This document shows, in pieces, positions 26,056-37,900 of a stretch of DNA of 64,000 nt (position 1 is the stretch's first letter; each line of letters opens with the position of its first letter). The DNA is taken from NCBI GenBank assembly GCA_036937835.1, contig CM072874.1:9190001-9254000 (forward strand), written 5' to 3'. A program made the translations under genes and the position numbers. This stretch comes from Pampus argenteus (lineage: Eukaryota > Chordata > Actinopteri > Scombriformes > Stromateidae). A model generated the notes under the pieces. The model did not search any database, was not told the origin of the DNA, and saw nothing but the letters and a program-made list of their open reading frames with translations.

Positions 26056-27480
26056 GACTGCTCCGTTAGATGCAGGGTGGAGTGTTAAGCGGGTTTCGGT
26101 TCAAAACTAAACTCCAGTTGAGCCCCTTTGCAAACGCGCAGTGACCCAACCCACAGGCTGCACTCATGAAACTTTGCACTGGAACACAGTTTTATCTACT
26201 GGTGTGACCGCCTCTTGTGGTATTAGACGTGCACAGATGATAACCACACAACCGTCTCCCGTTTATTATCACTGGGTGCTTTTTTTTTTAATTGCCTACT
26301 GGGAAATTAAGGTAATTGATATACTTAAGGTAACATGCAGACTCAGGCACCATGGGGTCGTCTGAATTGGCTGTCAATTTTCCAGAGGTGATGAATAAGC
26401 ACCTAGCTGGTGTATACAGTTGTCAAAGATATCTAGATTTTGTAAGACTTTAATAAAGATAAAGTTGCCCGTGAAGAATATGTAAATCATCTGGATTTTT
26501 TTTAAAATAACGTTTTTTCATGTTTGTCTTGTCTTACTTATCTCTGGATCTCTCTGCAAAAAAAAAAAAAAAGTTTTTGTAGTAGTGGGAAAAAAAACAC
26601 TTAATTAGTTAATCCTAGACCAGGTACAGTTAACAGTGATGATGTCAACACATTAAATTATGCTGTTAATACTGGTTTAAGTCAGCTCCTGACAGTGCAC
26701 GTTCCTATCAGTCCATCCAGCACGTACAGTGTAACACTGATAATAATGCATCTTGTCATACCTCATATGAACAGAGTGAGGAACAGGGTGACACCTGCTG
26801 GCCAACTCTGTGCAGTACAAATGTTGGTGAAGTACATATATTGTAGCTTTATTACCATTCTACATTTACCTGTACTTTTATTATTAAAATTTAATCATTT
26901 TAGCTGTCAAAAATATACATAAAATTAAAGTAGACCTGGTCCTAAAGAATTTACTATATAAAGAAATAATTTACTATAATTTTAAATCTATATTCTAAGT
27001 GGGAAGAGCTGCTACAGGTTTATATTGAGAAAAAAAATCAACCTGTAGCTGTTCCTTTATTACTTTATTGTAGATGTAGTAATAGCAATAGTAGCCTCAC
27101 TGGTTGTATTAGTAGTAGCTAATAGTAGCTGTGATGTCATGTAATTAAAATCACATGACTCAAATCATCCTACTCACTGGAGTTTAGGTGTCCCATAATG
27201 CAATGTACCGAGTGTCCCACATTACAGCAATTCACCCTACCTAGTAGTAGTATAGCAGTGTTTTACGAAGTCTTCATAGTAACGCACTGGATATGGACAG
27301 TAATTCACTAGTCTATACCCAATTATCGACCCAACATTACGTTTATTTATCATGTCCCAAACAAATCTTTAGCGTGACCGCGCTCGTCCTCACACATGAA
27401 TGCGCACGGCGGCGTGTCGCCGCCTCCGTGCTGTTGGTTACGGTTGGTTACCGTATAGACTAGCCAGCCGTAATACAAAC
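26056..27480. promoter_or_regulatory. Divergent intergenic region between the ferroxidase and tmem135
   Basis: The two genes are head to head with 1425 bp between start codons. The tmem135 side (about 27370-27480) is CpG-rich and contains TGCGCACGGC at 27401, similar to an NRF1 site. The sequence around the tmem135 ATG (AACATGGCTGC) resembles a YY1-type start-site motif. No TATA box was seen there, so a housekeeping-type promoter is inferred. The ferroxidase side is less CpG-rich. At 1.4 kb the two promoters may be independent. Confidence 0.5.
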
Positions 27481-30400
27481 ATGGCTGCTCTCAGTAAGAT
27501 ACCGCACAGCTGCTACGAGATCGGTCATACCTGGAGTCCGTCGTGTGTCCAGTCTGCTGTGGATGTAACAAGGAGTGCTCTGGAGGTGTCCTTCAAAATA
27601 TATGCCCCTCTTTATCTGGTAAATGTTGCCGTTTGACCGGATGTATTTGGACATCTGTCATGTTAGACTCTTAAGCTAAAATTAGCTAACGTTAGCGAAC
27701 TAAGAAAGGTCTGACTAGTTCAGGGAAAACATCGTAATAATGAAAATAAAACTGATCTTCCGCTAGCTTTAAGTTCAAGTTCATGGACGTGCACAAAGTC
27801 AAAAACATTGCACGCACCATGCTAACGCTATTCTTTAGAAACACAGCAAGATGTTCTTTAATGTTTAAAGGTTAACGTTAATTAAACAACGTCTGATACT
27901 GACACCGGCGAGTGCCAGCGTTAAGTTTGTTAAATCCAGTTCAGGCAAGTTCCCGTTCCAGTTCTTGTGTCACATGGGGGCGCTCATCCTGTAGAGTTCA
28001 AGGGTAAAGTTTACCTTATCTGTACCTAACAACAAGTGAATAGTGACAACAGTGATTGACAGCCACCTCTATGTGATGCAGATAGCAGCAGTTCTAAGGA
28101 GAAGGAAGAAGGATTACTATATAAAACGGCTTCTCCCTGAGATCCTACAGTCTTCTTCTTTCCTCACCGCCAATGGAGGTCTCTACATTGTTTTCTTCTG
28201 CATTCTCAGGTTAGTTAGGTGTCTTTATGTACACACACGCTTTCTCACTGCACCATTTTAGTTTCACACAGAGTTTCAGAAGCTAAAATGATGCATCTGT
28301 GTCACACTGACCTATAAACTCAACATCCTCTGGGTGTGGGTTTATGGAGTTGCACACACACAGAGAAATAAATAACGCTGTATATTTGTAACTTAAGGAA
28401 ACTGTTGGGAGGGTTTTATTCCTGGTCTGCTGGGTTTGGCTCAGCGCTGCCTGCCTCCTATATTGCTATCCTTCTGGAGCGCAAGAGCAGGTGAGATACC
28501 TCCCTTACTATCCCCCCAATCTCTGAAAGTAACCACATGTTTTGAATAATAAATAAATACATCTCAAACATAAGCCCTTTAAGGTTATTGGATACTTATA
28601 AAGTATTGTAAATATTGACTGTGTGTTTGTATGTATTTATCCCGCCAGGAGAGGACTGCTGACAATATACATGACAAATCTTGTAAGAGCTTCTCTGTTC
28701 ATTAAAAAGTTATTATATGTAAGATTTGTATTATACAACATCTGTTTTTGTCACACACTGTATATGTAACAGAGTACTATTGTTGTCAGGCTACTGAGAC
28801 CTTGTTCCGTATGGCAGCGACAAGAGGGATCGTTAAACCCATTAAACATGGCGAGGTAAGAGGAGTTTGGTTGAGCTGAAAGAGAACGGAGCTAAGTAAT
28901 AGTTGTTTACAATAGAAACCTGGCTCTCCCCAGGTAAATTAGTTTTTTATATTGGCTTTGCATGCTAGAAATAACTGGTTTGCTTGTGAATACAGTTGCT
29001 AATGACTAAACACATTTTAAACATATTTGTCAAGGTAAATACTGCTCAGTTGATGGCTGCAGGGGAAAAAATAGGGATTCCCCAGTTAAACGTTTTGCTA
29101 CAGAAGTGTCAGGAAGAGTAGGTGTCTGTCATAATAATCGATGACACCAGCACATTTATCTGTGATTTGTGATCAGTTGTGTCAAAGTATGAAGTACATT
29201 TTTGCTGAATTTGATAATAATTTGTTGAAGATAAACTGTATCATTGTCATCTAGGTATGACCATATATTCAACATGGTCCCAGTGTCAAAGACAGTAATA
29301 GGATTGTTTCTTAAGTTGGATCGAGAAGCAAGTAACAGCCTTCATGTATTCATTGGCTCTCCCAGTCATGGAGGGGAAATGAGTCACATGGTTAGATGTT
29401 TATGTTTCACTTGCTCTTCTGATTCCCTCTTTCTGTTCTTGCTTCCCATTAGGTCCTCCTGTTTTGCATTACTGCATCTCTCTACATGTTTTTCTTCAGG
29501 TTAGAACAGCACAGATTGTTACGGTGAAATGTGCAACATTGATCACTTTATTATGAAACAAGAGCTGACGTTTCAAGTTAAAATGTGTGTTTTAAACTGC
29601 AGGAGTAAAGATGGTCTCAAGGGATTTGCATTCTCTGCATTAAAGTAAGTTGCCCCAGGTTCCATTGATATCTATATTTATATAGCTGACTGCGTTGGTA
29701 GAGCTTACATTAGTGGTGTGCATTTTCTCTCACAGGTTCATCATTGGCAAGGAGGAGATTCCATCTCACTCTGTCATGGCAGAGCACACTCACACAAGAC
29801 CCCTTGAGAGGACAGCTGCTATAGAGCCGGTGGATTCACAGCCAGAAGAAAGGCCCAACCCGAGGAGCAAGACTCTGGTAGCCTACACCAGGGAACTGCT
29901 AGAATCAATGTGAGGAAATACACATTTTACACAGACACACAAACACTCATGGGCTTGTACAGGGTACTCAGTATTTACTAAACAATGTTCTTTCTTAAAT
30001 AATCCCAGATGCAAACATGGTCCAAGACACAGATGTTGTAAACATTACCAGGACAACTGCATTTCCTACTGTGTTAAAGTAAGACATTTTCTTACCAAAG
30101 ATATAACTCTTTATGTTGATGGATGTATCATTAAGTGATAATAATGTAATATTAGACAATTATATCAGAGTTTTGTCTTTTTTCTGTCCAGGGTTTTGTA
30201 AGGATGTTCAGTGTTGGATACCTGATTCAGTGTTGTCTTAAAGTGCCCTCAGCGTTCAGACAGATGTTCTCTAAACCCTCACGGCTCCCCTCTGTCTTCT
30301 ACAACAAAGAGAACTTCCAGCTAGGAGCCTTTCTAGGGTCTTTTGTCAGTATCTACAAGGTACATTTTATACTTAACTTTTTTGTTTTTCTTTTTTCTTT

Positions 30401-31706
30401 CCTATGTCAATTTTTTTTCTTTCTTTATTATTATTTCTTTATTATTTTCGTATTTCTTCCTTTCCTTGTTTTCATGTGCTGTATTAGCAAAAATATTAGT
30501 ATTTCTTGTGTTGTTGTGTCATTCAAGTATTATTATTATTACAAAGTATTTTCCTCTCACTCAGGGAACAAGCTGCTTGCTGCGCTGGATGCGTGATATC
30601 GATGATGAACTCCATGCACTGGTAGCTGGTAAGACAAGATTTTGTAAACTGTCAAATCAAATTCTTTTTTCTTTTTTAAATAATCTTCTGATTTTGTCAT
30701 GAGTCAGCTAATTTATTCCCTTAGACATTTATCTCTCTTTCTCTCCTTTCCTTCAAGGCTTCCTGGCTGGAATGTCAATGTTCTTCTACAAAAGTACATC
30801 AATATCCATGTATCTCTTCTCAAAGCTGGTGGAGGTAAAAGAATTATTCTCCATAAAGGAGACTCGTATATAAAAATCACAGTAACAAGTGCTCATGAGT
30901 AACAATAAAATTAGATTGTCAAGAAAACATAAAGAACCAAACTGCTGTAACATAAAAATGACTTGCATGACCATAATGGTGTATATCTCTGCTTATCTAT
31001 AGTTTATCTGGATTGGTCAGTTTAGTTTATCATTGACAGCACTCTGACAGCAAACAGAATAATCTCTGTTTTTAGACCATGTACTTCAAGGGCATTGAGG
31101 CCGGCCGGTTCCCTTACTTTCCTCACGCAGACACAGTCCTATATGCCATCTCCACTGCTATCTGTTTTCAAGCTGTAAGTAACACATACACAAACATGCA
31201 TACCTACCCACACACATTCTTTTGTTCAGTAAGGAAACAAGGTATGTCTTATTGTTGTTACACAGGCTGTGATGGAAGTGCAGAATCTCAGGCCGACATA
31301 CTGGAAGTTCCTGCTTCGTTTAACTAAGGGCAGGTATGGATGTTTGATTTGGAATCTGTCAGTATTATTAAAGGGTTTAATTTTAAAATTGTGTATCCAT
31401 ATCAGAGAAAAATGGCTACGTGATTTAATTAATAGAATAGTAACATTTGTTGAAATTACTAAATGGGACAAGATGGTCAGTAACTTAAGTGTTCTTCACC
31501 GGATTTTATTTACGTGACAGTAAGCGGCACATATATCATTTTGTGTCTCTTCCAGGTTTGCTCTGATGAACCGACAGGTGCTGGATGTGTTTGGGACTCA
31601 GGCCTCGAGGGACTTTAAAGGCTTTGTGCCCAAACTGGACCCACGTTACACCACAGTGCCCAGCCAAACAGTGCTTCCACCAGGAGCCGACATTCAACTG
31701 GAATGA
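27481..31706 (+). CDS. tmem135: tmem135, transmembrane protein 135 (15 exons)
   Basis: Multi-pass membrane protein of the TMEM135 (PMP52) family, related in its central part to Tim17/22-type proteins and linked in mammals and fish to peroxisomes, mitochondrial dynamics and lipid handling. Exons: 27481-27618, 28082-28209, 28398-28490, 28649-28682, 28790-28855, 29453-29499, 29603-29644, 29736-29909, 30009-30078, 30192-30359, 30565-30628, 30758-30834, 31076-31174, 31266-31333, 31556-31706. All are GT-AG and in phase, giving 472 residues against about 458 in human. Family blocks: N-terminal IPHSCYEIGHTW with the following cysteine, PEILQSSSFLTANG in exon 2, the cysteine-rich CKHGPRHRCCKHY in exon 9, FYNKENFQLGAFLGSFVS in exon 10, and MYFKGIEAGRFPYFPHAD in exon 13. 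The exon 8 linker (about residues 183-241) is the least family-like part. Next to it ltn1 lies on the same strand. Confidence 0.97.
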
Positions 31707-33142
31707 TGTGGGGCCAGGCACCGGGAGGGGCTTTAGAGTCACCACAATGGGAAATGGACAGTTTGGCTGTTCTGTCTGAATGGCTTACAGATATCTTTAA
31801 AGATGTTAGCAGCTGAGATGTGGTGGTGGTGGTGGTGGTGTGTTATGAAATGGGATGTGCTTTAGAGGATGTAAAAGCCCAAGATCTGACCAAAGCAAGG
31901 TATCCTGAGTATCAAGTATTGCACAAGCACAGTTGCTGGGAAGGTTTGAACACATACATGTAACTGGTAAAATATATGAAATGCATAAATTAATTAAAAA
32001 TGACAGCTGTTTTATTAGAAGACAAATTGCTAATAAGAAAGTCATCTGGATGAGGAACATAAATAGAAAGTGATTTTATGTTTTGTTGACAGTTTGCATT
32101 TGACAGGATTAACTGTTCTACAAGTTATAGATGGTGGTAGTGAGATTTGTATAGAATTAGTTCACCTGAATCACCAAACCACTCGACATTGGTTTATTGG
32201 TATAAAAATGACTTGACTGAGGATGCAACATTCCTTAAATCATTATTTTCACTTTACTTCAAGTGACTTGGAGGTTGGGAGTGACTGAATTCAGTGTGAC
32301 ATTTTGGTTATTTTCATGTCGGGGGGCGCTGAAACTCGCTTAAATTTCTGGAAGAGGCACAATCATACCTGGAGCATGAATGGATGAGAACAAATATCAA
32401 ATATTTTATTCTCTAGTAGACAATGAAAGTTGTATTAAGAACAAAAACAAAACAGTTGATTTCTTTTCATAATGTCAGTGATTTTTGAATGCAATTCAAC
32501 ATTCAAGTTTTTAGATTACACTTGACAATAATGATTATAATGAGTGACTGCCACTGTAAAAGATACTTAATGGTCTAAAAAAAAAAAGTGCACAATTTCA
32601 CCTTGAAGACGTAGTAATCGGCAGTAAATACAACTAAACACTAGTTTGTACTTGTTTACAGAAACCGTGTTGAGAATCCTGTTTACATGCAAGCAAGAAA
32701 ACAGATAATTTGGCGAAATAATGAGAATGCACTGCTTTAACATGATTACTTTAATTGTGAATTATCACAGTTATTTCCTCGCCATATTTTTATTAAAAAG
32801 TTGGCACATTTTAAATGTGTGAAAAATAAAACATTATAAGAAACATGTAGTCATACATGCTATTATTTTGTTAGGTTTTAACGTATGTCTCAGTGACAGC
32901 CAGGAGGATAACTGTTTTGTTTTTTTTCCATACTGTGTGCATATGTTTTGATTTCACTGTGCAAATTAATTTAGACTGTTTTAGTTTAAGATTTAGGCTG
33001 ATTTTCCAGCTGTCCCACCACACTACTGTCACTTTTCCTCGTATTGGTAGTTTGCCACATGATTACAGTCAGATACTTTTCCACCTCTGGTTTATAGAAA
33101 ATGACATGACTGTGGTATTCTCTGTTTAAGTGGTGAAATAAA
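31707..33142 (+). other. tmem135: Probable tmem135 3' UTR region
   Basis: Past the stop codon there are AATAAA signals at 32825-32830 and 33137-33142; either would give a 3' UTR of 1.1-1.4 kb. A (TGG)n repeat sits at 31819-31840. No coding signal is seen. The extent is inferred only from the signals. Confidence 0.4.
31819..31840. repeat. (TGG)n trinucleotide repeat
   Basis: Seven TGG units in the putative tmem135 3' UTR, about 115 bp past the stop codon. Confidence 0.9.
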
Positions 33143-34680
33143 TGTTTCATCAGAGATTAGGCCTTAATGTTCACAAATTTATTCAGTGGGTTAAATCATT
33201 GTGTAATTGTAAGAGCCTAGACTTTAAAATGTGACAAGCTGATGGATATGATGAAGTTGCTCAACTGTTTCAACAATGGGAGGTAGACCACATTTGTAGG
33301 TAATTTCATAAAGTCAAAGCTTTGGACAACAAAATATTTAGTCTACAACAATGTAAAAGTCATATTTATTTCAAGTCAATATCAACTGGATTCATCTCTT
33401 TCACAACATTATCTGGAGGTTTTGAGGTTAGAGATTGCTTAATTTTAATATTGACTCATGCAGGTCAAACTTGCCCAAACAAAGTTTTTTTTATAGTTCT
33501 TGTGGTTTGAACTTAAAATATATATACATGATGTTGGCTGTTTATTAATATATCATTTAAAAGCCACATGTATTGAAAAGCAGTTTACAAAGAAGTTTGG
33601 TGCCACACAAGGAGCATTACTGTGTTCTCTGTAAAAGTATGAATTACATCATTACTTAAAGAAAAAAAAATATCCAAGTGTTTCTGAAGTTAATGAAATG
33701 GTGATTCATGTAATGTTTCTAATCCTATATTACATTATTGCATTGTATCTTTAAAATTTAAAGTGGACCACTCTTCATTCCAGATGTGAAATGATTTAAC
33801 ACAATTGAACTGTGAAACGGTTTAATTCTACATCATCTTGTATACATTTGACAGTGTGTTTACACTTCATATTCTGCTTCAGACACACCTGACCTCTGTA
33901 CCAGAAGCCTCGACTGTGAAAAATACAATGCAAAATTCATATTTAGTCTAAAGTACAAATGTTAAAAAACTGTAATATAGTAACAAAAACTATCATATAG
34001 AATTATTATACAACTGTCTACAGTTTTTGATTTATGTAAAAAGCGTGTATATTAAATATAAAAATTAAATATTTTTTGATTCCTAGTGAATGACTTGTTT
34101 GTGTCTGTTCAGAGATCCCGTGTGATTCTAATGTAAAGGAACATTTTTTGTTACAAATCGGCAAAGATCAGGCATTTGATTTTAATCCAGGGCAGAAGTT
34201 CTCAATTATAATATAATATAACTATTATAATATAATAGATTGTATTTCTAGTAAATACTGAAAGAGAGTGAATGTATTGTATTTTTCAATCAGGCCTAGC
34301 AGCTCTATTGTTGCTAAAATGCTGGTTGTGATGTCACTGAAAACATCAGCAGGTTTCTTAAAGGGGCATTTAGCCCAAAATGACAGCGTGGACAACAATT
34401 TCAGGGACACATTCAAAATGATCAATACTAAGGAAATAGAACTATGAAAATAGAATATACATGATCAAAAATACTTGTTTTATCAAATAACTATATAAAA
34501 AAAAAAGAAAAAATGTCTCAAGCTTTCTGATGCAAAGGTGATGCAAGAGTATCAAATTAATGAAATGAATAAATACATAAATAAAAGATTATTTATGGAA
34601 AGTAGAAAATAAATCCAAATATACGTGCTCCATAATTGTTTTATGTTCTACCCTGTTTTATATATATATTACAGGTTTAT
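33143..34680. other. AT-rich spacer between tmem135 and ltn1
   Basis: About 1.5 kb of strongly AT-rich sequence with short A-runs and an ATATA stretch near 34660-34675. No gene, RNA or recognisable transposable element could be supported. Confidence 0.55.
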
Positions 34681-34691
34681 TAGTATATTAG

Positions 34692-34794
34692 TGCGAGGGG
34701 ATCGCTTTAGTCCAGATCGGTGGGTGGCGGTAATGCACGCGGAAGCCTTTTGCTAACCGCCGATGAAATCAAAAGAAGAAGAAGAAGAAGAAGC
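34692..34794 (+). repeat. Palindromic cassette with (AAG)n tail upstream of ltn1
   Basis: A GC-richer block in AT-rich surroundings contains GGCGGT at 34726-34731 and its reverse complement ACCGCC at 34756-34761. It ends in an AAG repeat (34772-34793). The combination of a GGTGGCGGTAATGCAC arm, an AACCGCC arm and a GAA/AAG tail resembles a dispersed repeat remembered from fish and amphibian promoter regions; the family name cannot be given with certainty. It ends 120 bp before the ltn1 start codon and so probably lies in the core promoter or 5' UTR. Confidence 0.5.
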
Positions 34795-34913
34795 AGTCTT
34801 CAGTTCCGGAACATATGCGTGAACTGCGGCGTTCACTCACAGTATCAAACTTCCGACACTAGTACGTCAACTACTACGTAGTCATAAGAAACTTTAAATG
34901 TTGATACATAACC

Positions 34914-37900
34914 ATGGGGGGTAAGAATAAACAGCGAACTAAAGGAAATGTTCGGGTAAGTACACGTTCTGTAACATATAGTGTTTAAATATCGTGGCTA
35001 GCTAAAACAAGCTAGCGTTAAGTGGTAAACAGCTGACGTTAACGTTAAGTGTAACGGTGCTGTCCCAACTGTTTCATAACCTACGATTTTTTTGTCTCGC
35101 TAACGTGACTATTTGTGGATTATTCTCTAACGACGCGTTTCTGTCCCAATATTAGCCGTCGAGTAGCGGTCGGGCTGCTGAGGTATTGACTCGGGAAGGT
35201 GGTGTCATCCCGGGGTTTGTGGGCTTTGACTCCACGGTCACTTCGGAGTTGAGTTATGTACCCGCCGTCCATGGCGCGGAGGAGATAGACAACCTGGTAG
35301 ATGCTGATTTCCGCCTAGTGCTTAGGAAACTCTCCAAAAGAGATGGAGTCACCAGACTGAAAGTAAGTTTCAACCTCAACTTCAACTTTTAATTGTCTTC
35401 CGAAGGGATTTTCTACTTGTGCTAAACTCAAAATGCACAGACAAAGTTAAATACAGTGTGCAAATCCTTCATTGAGTATGTTGAAGTCACCAAAGCAATG
35501 TCTATGGTCGTGATGTGTGTGTGTGTGTATTGATGCTGTGTACACGTTGCAGGCTGTGCAGGACTTTGGGTCCATGTGTCAGGAACGGGATGCTGAAGAT
35601 GTTAAAGGGGTGCTGCCTTACTGGCCCAGGATTTACTGCAAGATATCAGTGGTGAGCCTTCACATATTGCCACTGAACTCTTCTCTCTTCTATTCAATTG
35701 TGATTCACAAGATTGAGAATCAATTTGATTCATTTCAATATTGTGACGATGAGGTGATTATTGATTCAGTTACATCAGATAAATACTAATATTGCAGAAA
35801 TGGCTTCTCAGTTTCTTCTACATTCCATAAGTAAGCAACCCTGTTTCCTTTAACATTAAAGATTGAATGGTAAACACATTTCAGTACAAACCAAACATTG
35901 TTCAGTCAACTTCCACAGCTTCACGTTTCATAGCCAGAGATAATTAACAAACACAAACACAAAGGTCCGTGTTTGATGTCTTTCTTTTGTCTATCAGGAC
36001 CATGATCGGCGTATCAGGGAGGCCACCCAGCAGGCATTTGAGCAGTTGGTGCTGAAAGTGCGGCGTAGTTTGGCCCCCTATCTGAAGAGCTTGATGGGCC
36101 ACTGGATTCTGTCCCAGTGTGACACCTACACACCTGCAGCCTCTGCGGCATGGCAGGCCTTTCAGGCTGCCTTCTCACCAGCCAAACAGCCTGAGGCCCT
36201 CAGCTTTTGCAAAGATGAGATCCTTAACGTGAGTAGTTCTGGTGGATTTAATGGACATGAGGTGAATTGCACTGTAATCTAATGACCTAAATTTAATATC
36301 AAAATGGTTTTCTTATTATATTACAGGTACTTCAAGATGTTTTGTTAAAGGAAACTGCTGCCTCACTGAGCGACCCACAGTAAGTTAACAGTTTGGCTTA
36401 ATATATCTTCTGTGTCCATTCCTCTCACTGTGTTGGCACAAGAATAATATATTCTTTCAGAGTCTTTGGTGAGACACTGTTTCGCTCTGTTCTTTAGAAG
36501 TGTGACAGAGGAAGAGAGAGAAGCCAAGTATGTGCGCATGCTGACCAGCTCTCTGCTTGGGGTGAAGAGATTGCTTTTACTGCTGCCCCAGGATGACAGG
36601 ATGGCTCTGAAAGAAAGACTAGCTCATCTTGTTACCTCTGGGAAATTCTGGAAGTACAGTAAACACAAGACACCACAGGTACTGGCACTGACTAGGACTG
36701 TTCTGCTTGTATTAGAGGTTGGAATGCATATACATGTAACAAAGAAATACATAATGTAGTTTCACTTAAATTAAATATGGTATTGAATGTTTATTCTTCC
36801 ACTTTGAATTTCCGGACCTACATTTGACAATAACATTACATTATACCTTAGGTCCTGCATGAGAATTTGAACTGTGTCTGTTTGTATGCTGACAATGTCA
36901 TCTTACATGCATTCATCTGTTTTGAGATTTTTACATTTGTGTTTCTCCGCAGGTGCGAGGGGCATTTTTCGAGATGGTGTGCGGTCTGTGTGAGTTAACT
37001 CCAGGACTTGTCCAGGCTGAAGCAGCACGATTCTGCCCTGCTGTCCTCCTCAGCATTGATGACACAGATCCTGTAGTGCTGCCTCCTGTGTGGGAAGCTC
37101 TTCTTCATATTGTATCTACCACCCCAGTAAGCTTTTCTTTTTGGTCATTGAATGTGCCTGCATGAGTGCCTAAGTGCACTTAGACACTCATACAGTAAAT
37201 TTGTAGGTGTTTTTTCATTTTTGTTTATCCACTTTATAGTTAAGTCATATCTAATCTTAGATTTTTCTGTTTTCTGTTTACAGGACTGCTGGACACATGT
37301 GAATGCTAAGAAGGGCTTCTTACCTAAACTTTGGGCTCTATTAAAAGATGGTGGCAATGGCATGGCTAAAGCACTCCACCCCAATTTAATGCCGCTCCTC
37401 AGCAAACTGCCCCAACAGGTCACTGGTGGAACCTTGGACTTCTACACCACTTTCTTCACATCACTTATACATGGGTAACTTGGGTTTTTTTGTCTATGTG
37501 TGTGTACACTTGAGCTTGGTGATGAATTTAATATCATTTATCAAATTTCAAAGGAACTATATTGTGGAACTATTTTGTTTTCTTTTTAGAAAACTTTGTC
37601 AATATAATGATTTTGATTTGAGCCATGACAGAATTCATGTATCACACTCTAACCTTTTAGTGTCTGTGTGTTTTCTCAGTCTGTCCAGTGAGCGTGCAGC
37701 AACAAGTCCATCAGAGAGTGCAGTTATAGTGACTTCTGCTGTTGAGTGCTTGAGATACTGCATATTGCAGAATGTGGAAGAGGAGGATGATCAGAGAAAA
37801 ATACGCACAATGCTTATTTCACAGCAGGTGAGATCGCACATAGCTGTTTTTGTCATGTCAAATCTACTATGAAGTCCCAACCTTTCTGACATTGTTTTTG

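Noticed and set aside
30204..30702. 130- and 119-codon plus-strand frames
   Set aside because: They are tmem135 exon 10 read into the following T-rich intron, or an out-of-frame reading of it.
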